In this document: positions 10,202 through 19,015 of the stretch, piece after piece
Layout of the letters: every line of letters begins with the position of its first letter
Position numbering within the stretch: the stretch's first letter is position 1
Origin: Bacillus niameyensis
GTDB lineage: Bacteria; Bacillota; Bacilli; Bacillales; Bacillaceae_C
Length of the DNA: 64,000 nt
Assembly: GCF_001375535.1 (NCBI RefSeq)
Contig: NZ_LN831197.1
Coordinates: 4,111,660-4,175,659 of the forward strand
Reading direction: 5' to 3'
The notes under the pieces: generated by a model
Database searches by the model: none
The model's input: only the letters and a program-made list of their open reading frames with translations
Told to the model about the DNA's origin: nothing
Program-made: the position numbers and the translations under genes

Positions 10202-10911
10202 AATGCGCCATTATGCAACCAACATATCTTCCTTGGGCAGGTTATTTTTCTTTGCTTTCAACTGTTGATACATTCGTCTTTCTCGATGATGTCCAATTTT
10301 CAAAAGGTTCGTGGCAGCAAAGAAATCGAATTTTACTCAATGGGAAGGAGCATTATTTAACAGTCCCTATTTTAAAAAAGGGAAAGAGTACACAATTGAT
10401 CTCAGAAGTTAAAATTGATCATAGCAAACCTTGGAAGAGAAAACACCTTCAAACGTTAAAGCAAGCATATATAAAATATCCTTTTGCTGAGGAGATTATC
10501 CCTTTATTGAAGGAATGGATTGATTCAGAAAATAAGTTTTTAGTCGATTTGAATATCAAAATAATTAAGGGGATATCTGAAAAATTAGATCTACATCCAA
10601 CATTTGTGAAAAGTAGTGATATAGCAGTAAGTGGAAAAAGATCAGAATATCTCATCAATATTTGCCAGCAATTGCGAGCGGACACATACATTAGTCCACC
10701 TGGCTCCAAACAATATATTGATGAAGAGGACCTATTTGCAAAAAGCGATATTAACATCGAATATTTTTCATACTCTCCACAGCCTTATTTACAACTGAAA
10801 AATTCAAATTTTATCTCCCATCTTTCGATAGTGGATATGATTGCCAATATAGGCTTTGAAGAAACGAAAAACGATATAGGAGGGAAGGGAAATGACGATT
10901 CAAATCGGTAA
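10198..10911 (+). CDS. WbqC-family protein
   Basis: 237 aa. The N-terminus MKCAIMQPTYLPWAGYFSLL and the segment FLDDVQFSKGSWQQRNRI are the WbqC family signature, found in polysaccharide loci next to sugar-biosynthesis genes. The biochemical role of the family is not established; proposed roles include acyl or amino-sugar modification. The gene overlaps the acetyltransferase gene by ATGA and spsE by 20 nt, so it is tightly coupled to nonulosonic acid synthesis. Confidence 0.85.
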   Translation: MKCAIMQPTYLPWAGYFSLLSTVDTFVFLDDVQFSKGSWQQRNRILLNGKEHYLTVPILKKGKSTQLISEVKIDHSKPWKRKHLQTLKQAYIKYPFAEEIIPLLKEWIDSENKFLVDLNIKIIKGISEKLDLHPTFVKSSDIAVSGKRSEYLINICQQLRADTYISPPGSKQYIDEEDLFAKSDINIEYFSYSPQPYLQLKNSNFISHLSIVDMIANIGFEETKNDIGGKGNDDSNR

Positions 10912-11938
10912 TTACTCGATTGGGAGTAATAACAAACCATTCATCATCGCAGAGATGTCTGGAAACCATAACCGATCATTAGAAAGAGCTCTTGAGATTG
11001 TTGAAGCCGCGGCTAAAGCAGGAGCACATGGATTGAAGCTTCAGACATATACACCAGAGACGATGACGTTAAATTTGGACAGTGGGGACTTTTATGTTGG
11101 TGATCCAGAAAATCCTTGGACTGGGAAAAACCTTTTCGAGCTTTATGATGAAGCACATACGCCGTGGGAATGGCATCAAGCGATTTTTGATAAATGTAAG
11201 GAATTAGGAATGGTTCCTTTCAGTACTCCTTTTGATGAAACGGCAGTGGACTTTCTGGAAACATTAAATGTTTCATGCTATAAAATTGCCTCTTTTGAAA
11301 ATAATGATCTTCCATTAATTCGAAAGGCAGCCTCAACTGGAAAGCCATTAATTATCTCTACCGGGATGGCTTCGCTCGCAGAGTTAGATGAGACCGTAAA
11401 GACTGCTAGAAAGGCAGGCTGTAAAGACTTAGTGTTATTGAAATGCACAAGCACATACCCCGCTGAGCCGACGAACTCCAATATTGCCACAATTCCACAT
11501 ATGAAAGAATTGTTCGGGTGTGAAGTTGGTTTATCTGACCATACGTTAGGCGTTGGAGTCGCAGTAGCTAGTGTGGCAATGGGAGCAACCGTTATTGAGA
11601 AGCATTTAACATTATCACGAGCAGAAGGCGGCGTTGATGCAGCCTTTTCGTTGGAGCCGGAGGAATTTCGTTCCCTTGTAAGCGAAACGGAAAAAGCATG
11701 GCATTCCATCGGGGAAATTTCATATGGTCCTACTGAGAAAGAAACGCAATCTCTCCAATATCGTCGTTCTCTTTATATTACTGAGGAAATGAAAAGGGGA
11801 GATGTGTTAACAAAAGATAATATACGAGCAATACGACCAGGAAATGGATTACCGCCAAAATATATTGATATAATTTTAGGGAAAAAGATAAAAAAAGATG
11901 TTGAGAAGGGAACGCCTGTAAGTTGGGATCTGTTATAA
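10892..11938 (+). CDS. spsE: Nonulosonic acid synthase SpsE (NeuB family)
   Basis: 348 aa. N-terminal TIM barrel: FIIAEMSGNHN, LKLQTYTPETMTL, KIASFENNDLPLI, ISTGMAS, LLKCTSTYPA and GLSDHTLG. The C-terminal SAF (antifreeze-like) domain spans about 285-348. It condenses phosphoenolpyruvate with a 2,4-diacetamido-trideoxyhexose to give a legionaminic or pseudaminic-type acid. It is the last gene of the first sps block. AGGAGGGAAGGG precedes the ATG. Confidence 0.93.
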   Translation: MTIQIGNYSIGSNNKPFIIAEMSGNHNRSLERALEIVEAAAKAGAHGLKLQTYTPETMTLNLDSGDFYVGDPENPWTGKNLFELYDEAHTPWEWHQAIFDKCKELGMVPFSTPFDETAVDFLETLNVSCYKIASFENNDLPLIRKAASTGKPLIISTGMASLAELDETVKTARKAGCKDLVLLKCTSTYPAEPTNSNIATIPHMKELFGCEVGLSDHTLGVGVAVASVAMGATVIEKHLTLSRAEGGVDAAFSLEPEEFRSLVSETEKAWHSIGEISYGPTEKETQSLQYRRSLYITEEMKRGDVLTKDNIRAIRPGNGLPPKYIDIILGKKIKKDVEKGTPVSWDLL

Positions 11939-11962
11939 AGTGGGGAAATAATAATTTTAAAA

Positions 11963-11988
11963 AAGCTGCCATGTATATTGGGCAGCTT
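11963..11988 (-). terminator. Bidirectional hairpin between spsE and the coiled-coil gene
   Basis: AAGCTGCC (11963-11970) and GGCAGCTT (11981-11988). On the reverse strand the hairpin is followed by T6, so it terminates the leftward gene; on the forward strand the T-run is poor, but it may also end the spsA-spsE transcript. Confidence 0.7.
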
Positions 11989-12034
11989 AACCTTTTGAGA
12001 GATTAACTGCACTTTTTCAATTTTATATAAGGGG

Positions 12035-12469
12035 TTATTTTGCTCTTTTTATTTTTCTTAACTCTACTTCGTATTCAAAAGATTTCAGAGCGAGTGTTTC
12101 GTAATGATTTTCCAATTTTATTTGACCAACATATAAATCGCTAATTTTTTCTGAGTTTTCTGCAACTTGCTTAGCAATAGAGTCCACTTTACTTTCGATT
12201 CTATCTGCTTTTGTTTCAATGTCGGTAACTCTAGTGTCGATTTCATTAACCTTTGTTTCAATGTTAGAAACTCTAGTGTCGATTTCATTAACTTTTGTTT
12301 CAATGTTAGAAACTCTAGTGTCGATTTCATTAACTTTTGTTTCAATTCCAGAAACTCTAGTATCGATTTCATTAACTCTTGTTTTAATTTCCTTTATGTC
12401 AGATATGACTGTTTCTTCCAAATTCGTTACTTTTTGAACCAACAATTCAAGTAATGCACGATCTGCCAT
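12035..12469 (-). CDS. Coiled-coil repeat protein, function unknown
   Basis: 144 aa, almost entirely helical. Residues about 20-85 contain successive 14-residue units (VNEIDTRVSNIETK type, two heptads each), a classic parallel coiled coil; charged flanks follow. No membrane segment or signal peptide. AAAGGGTGG precedes the reverse-strand ATG. It resembles phage or spore-associated coiled-coil proteins only in composition. Its place between sps and the cgeB pair suggests, but does not show, a spore-surface role. Confidence 0.75.
   Translation of the reverse strand: MADRALLELLVQKVTNLEETVISDIKEIKTRVNEIDTRVSGIETKVNEIDTRVSNIETKVNEIDTRVSNIETKVNEIDTRVTDIETKADRIESKVDSIAKQVAENSEKISDLYVGQIKLENHYETLALKSFEYEVELRKIKRAK
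12221..12388 (-). repeat. Four tandem 42-bp repeats inside the coiled-coil gene
   Basis: Units at 12221-12262, 12263-12304, 12305-12346 and 12347-12388. The middle two are nearly identical and the outer two have drifted. 42 bp encodes exactly two heptads, so unit gain or loss keeps the coiled coil in frame. Confidence 0.9.
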
Positions 12470-12613
12470 GAGTAAACCACCCTTTCTTTAAATATTTAAG
12501 TCTAGAAATATTATAAGCCAAAAGACATATAATAGAAAGAGGATTAAACTCGCTTTTTGTAGAAGTTATTCTCACTTGCTGCTCATAAGGGGAGGGATCT
12601 CGCAAAGGAAAAA

Positions 12614-12760
12614 CGAATTTAAAAGAAAAATGTTCGAACTTGAAAGATTAAATCTCTAACTCGAAAGAATACGGACCGAACTCAAAAAATCCCCTCCAAA
12701 ATTTGAAAGAATAGTTCCCAAACTTAAAAGAATGCCGTTCAAACTAAAAAGCAAATTGTT
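12614..12760. repeat. Seven degenerate 21-bp tandem repeats in an intergenic region
   Basis: Units start at 12614, 12635, 12656, 12677, 12697, 12719 and 12740, with lengths 21, 21, 21, 20, 22, 21 and 21 and consensus close to CRAACTYRAAAGAATnnnGTT. They fill most of the 315-bp gap 12470-12784. In one forward frame they would encode heptads like KLERIxP, but there is a stop within the array, so it is either non-coding or decayed. Confidence 0.7.
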
Positions 12761-12766
12761 AAACAC

Positions 12767-12803
12767 TGAAAAACAAGCTGGCCTTTATAAGGCAGCTTGT
12801 TTT
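12767..12803 (-). terminator. Terminator of the cgeB-like gene, overlapping its stop codon
   Basis: Arms AACAAGCTG (12772-12780) and CAGCTTGTT (12793-12801) include the last codons of the gene. Read on the reverse strand the hairpin is followed by T5. Confidence 0.8.
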
Positions 12804-13762
12804 TGAATCATATTCAGGATCTTATTAATTCTATTTTGAAATGTATGCTCATTTAATACTTTGTTTCGTACAATTGCTGCGACACTCTTACGAATGTTTT
12901 CCTCCCTTAAATAAAACTCAACTTTCTCTAGACAATCTTCCAATCCTGTATAAGAGACCATCTCTGCCTCCGAAAAAAAGTTGCGTAAATCGGCAACATC
13001 CTCTATTAACTGGAAGGCCCCACATACAGCAATATCAAATGTACGGTTATTTATACTTTCATTCTCGATATTTTCTCGGTTTTGATTATGGGAAAACGAG
13101 GAACTGCGATGAGGATTCAAGACAATCTTCGCGCCATTATAAAATTTTGCTATTTCTTCTGGTTCCAACCATACATTATAAGTTTTAAGATTCGGATGTG
13201 TTCGGAACTTTTTGGAGAGAAGATTATGCCACTGTTTCCCTATCACTGTAATTTTAAAATCTCCAAACTTCAAAAGAAATTCTACTAACTGCACCCGTGA
13301 AGGGTAGGGGTATCCTACGAGTAGAACATCACTGTTATAGCGAGCATCGCTATACTCTTCGGTAAATATCGTAGGATCTGTCCCTAATGGTAAGTGATAA
13401 ACATGCGTAAAGCCGAGTGACCGATATTTTTTTAGTGCACCTGAATCTACAGTAAAAACATAATCATAATCTCTTATTTCCTTAATAGTTTGATCGATAT
13501 AAAAAGGGTCTTCTGTCAACCAAACGGCTAGCTCTATCTTATTTTTCTTTAAGAGGTCAATAGTCCGCGGAGACAAATGATTGCCTAGTAACGTAAAAGC
13601 AAAAAACGGGAAATTACTTTCATTAGATTGTAGAGTATCTTTTAATTGCTGCGGATGAACGATCGTGTAATTCTGATACGTTTCTTGAAGTACCTTTTTA
13701 ATCGCTCTATCAAAATATTCGTAAACAAGTGGATATCCTGAGGGGATATAGACAATATTCAT
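12785..13762 (-). CDS. cgeB: CgeB-like spore maturation glycosyltransferase
   Basis: 325 aa, close to B. subtilis CgeB (317 aa). The N-terminus MNIVYIPSGYPLVYEYFD, the segment LAVWLTEDPFYIDQT, the sugar-nucleotide-binding end (LNPHRSSSF, NNRTFDIAVCGAFQLIE) and the C-terminal YLREENIRK... follow the CgeB/DUF3880 glycosyltransferase pattern (GT-B). In B. subtilis CgeB decorates the outermost spore crust. It lies 3 nt behind the small gene at 13766-13990, as in the cgeAB pair. Mother-cell expression is inferred from the upstream sigma-K-like promoter. Confidence 0.8.
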   Translation of the reverse strand: MNIVYIPSGYPLVYEYFDRAIKKVLQETYQNYTIVHPQQLKDTLQSNESNFPFFAFTLLGNHLSPRTIDLLKKNKIELAVWLTEDPFYIDQTIKEIRDYDYVFTVDSGALKKYRSLGFTHVYHLPLGTDPTIFTEEYSDARYNSDVLLVGYPYPSRVQLVEFLLKFGDFKITVIGKQWHNLLSKKFRTHPNLKTYNVWLEPEEIAKFYNGAKIVLNPHRSSSFSHNQNRENIENESINNRTFDIAVCGAFQLIEDVADLRNFFSEAEMVSYTGLEDCLEKVEFYLREENIRKSVAAIVRNKVLNEHTFQNRINKILNMIQKQAAL

Positions 13763-13765
13763 TGA

Positions 13766-13990
13766 TTACTCTATCTCTTGAAAGCTAATGGATTCAACCT
13801 TGCTAGCACCAAACTTAACGATAGAAGAAGTTGGCGGAGAGATCGCCCCTTGTTCCTCTAATGTTACAATCCCATTCGTAGTATCATATTCCGTAAAAAC
13901 AGCCGGACCGATGAAATTGCCCGAGTCCATTGTAACAGTAACAATCGTTCCAGGGATTAACCGACGAAAAATATAGTCTCCAAAATTCAT
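13766..13990 (-). CDS. Small beta-rich protein paired with cgeB (CgeA-like position)
   Basis: 74 aa. Alternating hydrophobic strands (GTIVTVTMDSGNFIGPAVFTEY, NGIVTLEEQ, KVESISFQEI) suggest a small Sm- or SH3-like barrel. GAGGTGAT precedes the ATG, and cgeB follows 3 nt after the stop. In B. subtilis the gene before cgeB is cgeA, a crust protein of about 133 aa; this protein is much shorter and I cannot confirm homology. A similar small barrel-like protein is encoded divergently at 14305. Confidence 0.7.
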   Translation of the reverse strand: MNFGDYIFRRLIPGTIVTVTMDSGNFIGPAVFTEYDTTNGIVTLEEQGAISPPTSSIVKFGASKVESISFQEIE

Positions 13991-14111
13991 AATATCACCT
14001 CATTCATTTTATTTTTTTGGCTTCTGTTGATAGACCAACTTCGACTACAAAGAACCTTCCACTTTCCATTCATGAAAGGTCCTTTAACAAAGCCTTTAAG
14101 ACGGTACACGA

Positions 14112-14138
14112 TAATTTATGTTAGTTTAATTTTATCGT
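14112..14138 (-). promoter_or_regulatory. Sigma-K-type promoter for the cgeB pair
   Basis: Read on the reverse strand, CATAAATTA (14120 to 14112) matches the sigma-K -10 consensus CATAnnnTA exactly. AAAC, containing the minimal -35 AC, lies 16 bp upstream. The leader would be about 110 nt. It matches the known mother-cell control of B. subtilis cge genes. Confidence 0.5.
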
Positions 14139-14245
14139 TTAGACCTCCAACCTATTAAAGTGAAAAATCCACCTTTTTACTATAATCCATCGTACGTAGA
14201 ACTAGAGAATATTCATCATTTTTAAAGAGTATAAACGGTTGTCTA

Positions 14246-14273
14246 CACTACTTCATCCATACTTCATACATTA
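14246..14273 (+). promoter_or_regulatory. Sigma-K-type promoter for the small protein gene at 14305
   Basis: CATACATTA (14265-14273) matches CATAnnnTA exactly, and ACAC for the -35 lies about 16 bp upstream. Transcription would begin near 14281, 24 nt before the ATG at 14305. Together with the reverse-strand promoter it explains the 314-bp divergent region 13991-14304. Confidence 0.55.
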
Positions 14274-14304
14274 ATAAAGAATGAACTTGAAGGGAGGAAA
14301 AGTG

Positions 14305-14517
14305 ATGGCTGTTGTTAAAAGAACTTTTTTACAACAATTAACAAATGCTACAGAATCGGGGCAACCGATTCCTGTTATTCGCTTAGTAGGAGGGGAAGTA
14401 TTACGTAATCTGGTCGTTAGAAATGTAGGTATTGACTATGTCGAGTTAGGAGACCTTGATACAGAAGGGACGATGTATGTTCCTTTTAATCAATTGTTAA
14501 GTATAGGAACAATGTAA
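14305..14517 (+). CDS. Small Sm-like barrel protein, probably spore-surface
   Basis: 70 aa from the ATG at 14305, with AGGGAGG 9 nt upstream; the ATG at 14281 lies at the predicted transcript start and is unlikely. Strand pattern PVIRLVGGEVLRNLVVRNVGID, VELGD, TMYVPFNQLLSIGTM looks like a compact Sm/Hfq-like beta barrel. Divergent from the cgeB pair, with its own sigma-K-like promoter and its own terminator. Function not known; a spore crust role is inferred from position. Confidence 0.7.
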   Translation: MAVVKRTFLQQLTNATESGQPIPVIRLVGGEVLRNLVVRNVGIDYVELGDLDTEGTMYVPFNQLLSIGTM

Positions 14518-14521
14518 GTTC

Positions 14522-14551
14522 ACAAAACTCCGAATTTCGGAGTTTTGTCTT
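14522..14551 (+). terminator. Terminator after the small barrel gene
   Basis: Perfect 13-bp arms ACAAAACTCCGAA (14522-14534) and TTCGGAGTTTTGT (14536-14548), so symmetrical that it may act in both directions. Only a short CTTT tail follows. spsI must have its own promoter in the remaining 150 bp; I saw no convincing one. Confidence 0.75.
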
Positions 14552-14701
14552 TACGAGCTCATGCATAATAGACTAGCAACATCTATGTTTCTACCTATGA
14601 CAAGTTTACATCGGCTCATTTCTCGCCATGTTTACTTTATCTCGTCAGAAACTAAAGCGTCTGCACCTTTAACTATTTTTTAGAGGAAGGATGTGTCATC
14701 T

Positions 14702-15439
14702 ATGAAAGGAGTCATTTTAGCTGGCGGAACGGGTACTCGCTTACAGCCCATTACGAAAATTACGAATAAGCACCTCCTGCCTGTCGGGCCTTATCCGATG
14801 ATCTATTGGCCAATCAAGAAGCTTAAAGAAGCTGGTATTCAAGAAATATTAATTATTACGCATGAAGAATATATTGATTCATTCGAAAAATTACTAAATG
14901 ATGGCGGGGATTTAGGAGTCTCCCTTCATTATGCGATTCAACCAACTGCATCGGGTATTTCTGATGGCCTGGCACATGCCAAAGATTTTGTAGGCAAAGA
15001 AAAATTTGTCCTTATTTTGGGAGATAATATCTTTGAAGATTCCCTGCGCCCATTTACTCAAAGCTTCCAAAAGCAAAGAATAGGGGCACGGGTGTTAGTA
15101 AAGAAAGTAGATGATCCTAATCGTTTTGGAGTTGCGCAATTAAATGAGGACGATCAATCAATTATATCCATCATTGAAAAGCCAAAGTCCTTTATTTCCA
15201 ATTATATTGTGACGGGAATTTATATGTATGGACCTGAAGTATTTTCGTATATCGATGACCTTTCTCCTTCTGACAGGGGAGAATTGGAAATTACAGATTT
15301 AAACAATATATATATTCGAAAGTCGATTTTACAGTTCGATCAATTGCCTGGCTGGTGGGTCGATGCAGGGACACATGAATCTCTTTTTCTAGCTAATCAA
15401 CTCATCCATGATGAATTACGGGAGAGGGATTATTCATGA
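14702..15439 (+). CDS. spsI: Glucose-1-phosphate thymidylyltransferase SpsI (RmlA)
   Basis: 245 aa from the ATG at 14702, with AGGAAGG 11 nt upstream; the GTG at 14693 lies too close to the ribosome site. Signature [18 protein letters not shown] is the nucleotidyltransferase loop; EKP, GDNIFED and [13 protein letters not shown] ([14 protein letters not shown]) motifs are present. Makes dTDP-glucose from glucose-1-phosphate and dTTP, the first step to dTDP-L-rhamnose for the spore crust. Overlaps spsJ by ATGA. Confidence 0.95.
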   Translation: MKGVILAGGTGTRLQPITKITNKHLLPVGPYPMIYWPIKKLKEAGIQEILIITHEEYIDSFEKLLNDGGDLGVSLHYAIQPTASGISDGLAHAKDFVGKEKFVLILGDNIFEDSLRPFTQSFQKQRIGARVLVKKVDDPNRFGVAQLNEDDQSIISIIEKPKSFISNYIVTGIYMYGPEVFSYIDDLSPSDRGELEITDLNNIYIRKSILQFDQLPGWWVDAGTHESLFLANQLIHDELRERDYS

Positions 15440-16401
15440 CAAAAGAAATATTAATTACAGGGGGCGCTGGGTTTATCGGCATCAATTTTGTCTACTATTT
15501 GATGAAAAATGCAGATTATCAGCTTACAAATATTGATGCTCTTACCTATGCTAGTCATCCATTTATCAAAGATGAATTTCAAGAAAATGACCGTTATCGG
15601 TTTATCAAATGTGATATTTCGAAGCAGCAGGAGTTAGATAAAGCTTTAGACCGCTCCTACGATGCGATTATTAACTTTGCTGCCGAATCCCATGTAGATA
15701 GAAGTATTGAAAATGCTGCTCCGTTTATTCAAACTAATATTACAGGAACTATGAATTTATTAAATGCTGTTCTAGCTGGAAAGGCTAAGAAGATGATCCA
15801 AATTTCAACTGATGAAGTTTATGGGACGCTATTACGAACCGATAAAGCATTTACAGAATCCACTCCACTTTCGCCAAATAATCCTTATTCTGCGAGTAAA
15901 GCTGCTGCGGATTTACTCGTTCAATCCTACTTTAACACATATCAATTGCCTGTCATGATTACTCGTTGCAGTAATAATTACGGGCCCTTCCAGCATTTAG
16001 AAAAATTCATCCCAAAGGTTATTACATCAGCCTTGTTAAACAAACCGATTCCTATTTATGGAGACGGACAACAGATTCGTGATTGGTTATATGTTGAGGA
16101 TCATTGTCGAGCGATCTATACCGTCCTCAATAATGGAAAAGCAGGAGAAGTTTACAATATTGGCGGTGGGAATGAACAAACGAATCTTCATGTAGTTTCA
16201 AAAATCATTAATTATCTAGGAGCGGATCAAAGCTTAATCAGGCATGTTGAAGATCGATTGGGGCATGATCGCAGATACGCGATTAATTATGAGAAGATCA
16301 AAAGAGAGTTAAACTGGGAGCCTCAAGTTCTATTTGAAGATGGACTTTTAAAGACGATTAATTGGTATCGGGACAAGATCCAAAGAGTTGATTACACATG
16401 A
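15436..16401 (+). CDS. spsJ: dTDP-glucose 4,6-dehydratase SpsJ (RmlB)
   Basis: 321 aa (B. subtilis SpsJ 315). GGAGFIG NAD site, [10 protein letters not shown], catalytic STDEVYG with YSASKAAAD, and SNNYGPFQ. Converts dTDP-glucose to dTDP-4-keto-6-deoxyglucose. It overlaps both spsI and spsK by four bases, so the four rhamnose genes are translationally coupled. Confidence 0.95.
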   Translation: MTKEILITGGAGFIGINFVYYLMKNADYQLTNIDALTYASHPFIKDEFQENDRYRFIKCDISKQQELDKALDRSYDAIINFAAESHVDRSIENAAPFIQTNITGTMNLLNAVLAGKAKKMIQISTDEVYGTLLRTDKAFTESTPLSPNNPYSASKAAADLLVQSYFNTYQLPVMITRCSNNYGPFQHLEKFIPKVITSALLNKPIPIYGDGQQIRDWLYVEDHCRAIYTVLNNGKAGEVYNIGGGNEQTNLHVVSKIINYLGADQSLIRHVEDRLGHDRRYAINYEKIKRELNWEPQVLFEDGLLKTINWYRDKIQRVDYT

Positions 16402-17246
16402 AAATTTTGATTACGGGTGCTAATGGTCAGCTTGGGAAGGATTTACTTTCAGTTTTTCAAAACGATTTTAATGTCATAGCGTTTACGAAAGAAGAACTGA
16501 ATATTACGAATGAACGGAAAGTGAATGAAATCATTTCAGAGAAAAAGCCTAATTTGATAATTAATGCGGCTGCTTATACCGCTGTGGATGATTGTGAGAC
16601 TAATCGGAAATTAGCTTTTGAGGTTAATAGTTTCGGAGCGTATTATTTAGCGAAAGCAGCAAAGTCAATAGATGCGGACATTATACAAATTAGTACAGAT
16701 TATATTTTTAACGGAAAAACATGTAAACCATATGAAGTGGATGACACCCCTGATCCTTTATCGGTTTATGGTCAAAGTAAATTATTAGGAGAGCAACTCG
16801 TCCAATTGGCGTCTGAAAAATATTACATTGTCCGAACATCATGGTTATATGGTCACCATGGAAAAAATTTTGTTAAAACAATGCTTCAACTAGGAAAAGA
16901 GGAGAAAAAGGTTACCGTTGTAGAGGATCAGGTCGGATCTCCGACTTTTACAAAAGATTTGGCTCAAGCAATTAAACAACTAATTGGTAAGCCGTATGGC
17001 ACTTATCATATAGCGAATGCAGGTGAATGCAGTTGGTTTCATTTCGCACAATCCATTTTCGAAACTGCACATTATGAGCCATCATTCGTTCAACCTTTAT
17101 CTACGGAAGAATACGGAGCTGCCGCACAACGACCAAGCTATTCCGTTTTAAGTAGGAGAACATTGGATCAGGCAGGGATCAAGATGAGACATTGGCATGG
17201 GGCTCTACAAGAATTCATTGAAAAGGAGGAAAAAGGGTATGATTGA
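16398..17246 (+). CDS. spsK: dTDP-4-dehydrorhamnose reductase SpsK (RmlD)
   Basis: 282 aa (B. subtilis SpsK 283). [13 protein letters not shown](P) motif, [25 protein letters not shown] and VRTSWLYG are the RmlD signature. It makes dTDP-L-rhamnose, the last step of the pathway. Ends 8 nt inside spsL. Confidence 0.95.
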   Translation: MKILITGANGQLGKDLLSVFQNDFNVIAFTKEELNITNERKVNEIISEKKPNLIINAAAYTAVDDCETNRKLAFEVNSFGAYYLAKAAKSIDADIIQISTDYIFNGKTCKPYEVDDTPDPLSVYGQSKLLGEQLVQLASEKYYIVRTSWLYGHHGKNFVKTMLQLGKEEKKVTVVEDQVGSPTFTKDLAQAIKQLIGKPYGTYHIANAGECSWFHFAQSIFETAHYEPSFVQPLSTEEYGAAAQRPSYSVLSRRTLDQAGIKMRHWHGALQEFIEKEEKGYD

Positions 17247-17694
17247 TGGAGTGATCGTAAAAAAAATCGTCAAGTACTCTGATGATCGTGGTTTCTTCGC
17301 AGAACTAGTGCGAGATGATGAGCAAATTTTAGATAGATTTGGTCAAGCGTCCTGGTCAATGAGCTATCCAGGTGTTATTAAGGCATTTCATTATCATGAA
17401 AAGCAGGATGATCTATGGTTCTTTCCTTCTGGCAATGCACAAGTCGTTCTTCATGATCTCAGACCTGATTCTGCTACAAAAGGAGAAACTAACACTTTTT
17501 ATATGGGAGTAGAAAATCCCATTCTCGTTTTAATTCCTAAAGGAGTTGCTCACGGCTATCGAGTTTTAGGGAATGAGCCAGCGACGATTATATATTTCAC
17601 AACTGAATCTTATAATCGTGAAAATCCAGATGAACATAGAATACCTTGGGATGATCCAAAAATTAGCTATGATTGGGAAACGAAGAATAGATAA
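17239..17694 (+). CDS. spsL: dTDP-4-dehydrorhamnose 3,5-epimerase-like protein SpsL
   Basis: 151 aa from the ATG at 17239 (AAGGAGG upstream), the same length as B. subtilis SpsL (152). Cupin fold: DRGFFAEL, the catalytic His in KAFHYHEKQDDLWFF, and IPKGVAHGYRVLG. It epimerises dTDP-4-keto-6-deoxyglucose at C3/C5 to supply SpsK. Confidence 0.93.
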   Translation: MIDGVIVKKIVKYSDDRGFFAELVRDDEQILDRFGQASWSMSYPGVIKAFHYHEKQDDLWFFPSGNAQVVLHDLRPDSATKGETNTFYMGVENPILVLIPKGVAHGYRVLGNEPATIIYFTTESYNRENPDEHRIPWDDPKISYDWETKNR

Positions 17695-17709
17695 AATGTG
17701 GTGCTTGTT

Positions 17710-18975
17710 ATGAAACCGACAGTATCGATTATTTTGACGAGTTACAATAAGCCATGGTTCATAGCTCAAACGATTGAAAGTATTTTGAAACAAACGTGGT
17801 CTGAGTGGGAGTTATTTATTATGGATGATCATTCGAATGATGTGACTGTACAATTGATCAAAAAGTATGTAGATAATCCCCGAATCTTTTACCGCAATAG
17901 TTTCATAGAAAAAGAAAACCGCTATAAAACTACAAGATATGCAACTCTTATCAACGAAGCAATTCCATTAACAAAGGGAAAATACGTGACTTACATTACA
18001 GATGATACCGTCTATCTTCCAAATCGTCTTTCAGAGATGGTTAAACACTTGGAGAGTAACCCGTCTAAAGAGATTGTTTTTTCTTCTCAACTTGTGAAAA
18101 TCGTTGATCGACAATTGAATTGTTTAAGAGAATTTAAAAGGGAAGCGACCCAAGTTCTTACGAATGCAGCTGATATTGTGGATCATTGTTCAGTTATGCA
18201 TACGAGAAATATAGCTGAGAAGGTAAGCGAGAAATTTGGAACATATTGGAATGAAGATCCACTTTATTGGTGCCGGGGAGATGCAGCCTTTTGGAACCGG
18301 CTTAATGTTTTTCAACCCTTTTACCCTATACGACAAGTGTTGGATATAACGTATAAAACACCACACTCTGTTCAAACTTTATTTCAACATTTGCCTAACA
18401 ATCTTCCAAATGGGATTCTGGTAAAAGGAACGAATGAAGAGGTCTATTTAATTGATCAAGAAAAACGAAGATTAATAACTCCAGCTATGTTTTCCTTTTT
18501 TAAATACGATGAAAAGGAGATTACTGAAATTCCTGACCCATTACTCCATAAATATGAAGAAGGAGATCCGGTCGATTTCGATCATTTTCCAAATTATTGT
18601 CTTTTTCGGGATGAAAAAGGAGAACTATACTATTTTGAACGTTATCAAAGAAGAAAAATTGGAAATTCATTCGTTTGGGGAAAGTTTCGTTTTAATATAA
18701 GGAAAATAATTGAAGTTGAAACAGAAAGGTTAAAGAAGATTCCACTAGGTCCGGACCTCAATATCCATCCTTCAAGGCTCCATCCACTTCCAGAAGGAAG
18801 AATATATAAAAATCAAGTGCAATATTGGATTTTGAAAGGAGATACAATTTATCCTATCGATAAAAAAGTTCTTCAGCGACTGAGGTTAGAGCAAGAACAT
18901 ATAGAGCTCCCAGGTAATGTTATAAAGCAATATAAAATAGGAGATGCGAGCTTTTATGCGGCTATTGATATGTAA
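17710..18975 (+). CDS. SpsA-like glycosyltransferase with a repeat-containing C-terminal extension
   Basis: 421 aa from the ATG at 17710; GTG codons at 17698 and 17701 are also possible, and the ribosome site is weak, so translation may be coupled to spsL. Residues about 1-235 are an SpsA paralogue (MKPTVSIILTSYNKPW, FIMDDHS, YITDDTVY, FGTYWNEDPLYWCRGDAAFWNR). The remaining about 185 residues hold three divergent modules of about 55 residues (ILVKGTNEEVYLIDQEKRRL; CLFRDEKGELYYFERYQRRK; GRIYKNQVQYWILKGDTIYP) absent from spsA. Next to spsIJKL, it is a candidate spore rhamnosyltransferase with a glycan- or surface-binding tail. Confidence 0.8.
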   Translation: MKPTVSIILTSYNKPWFIAQTIESILKQTWSEWELFIMDDHSNDVTVQLIKKYVDNPRIFYRNSFIEKENRYKTTRYATLINEAIPLTKGKYVTYITDDTVYLPNRLSEMVKHLESNPSKEIVFSSQLVKIVDRQLNCLREFKREATQVLTNAADIVDHCSVMHTRNIAEKVSEKFGTYWNEDPLYWCRGDAAFWNRLNVFQPFYPIRQVLDITYKTPHSVQTLFQHLPNNLPNGILVKGTNEEVYLIDQEKRRLITPAMFSFFKYDEKEITEIPDPLLHKYEEGDPVDFDHFPNYCLFRDEKGELYYFERYQRRKIGNSFVWGKFRFNIRKIIEVETERLKKIPLGPDLNIHPSRLHPLPEGRIYKNQVQYWILKGDTIYPIDKKVLQRLRLEQEHIELPGNVIKQYKIGDASFYAAIDM

Positions 18976-18976
18976 T

Positions 18977-19015
18977 GAGGACTATTGACTCTATGGGTCG
19001 AGGTCCTTTTCTTTA
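18977..19015 (+). terminator. Terminator of the second sps block
   Basis: Two-part stem AGGAC...GTCCT enclosing GACTC...GGGTC, followed by TTTTCTTT. It lies directly behind the glycosyltransferase stop codon and separates it from pgi. Confidence 0.65.

Noticed and set aside
12221..12388. CRISPR-like appearance of the 42-bp repeats
   Set aside because: Units are directly contiguous without unique spacers and are in a coding frame; no cas genes are present.
12167..12454. Forward ORFs opposite the coiled-coil gene
   Set aside because: They are shadows of the 42-bp repeats; the reverse frame has the coiled-coil pattern, a ribosome site and a terminator.
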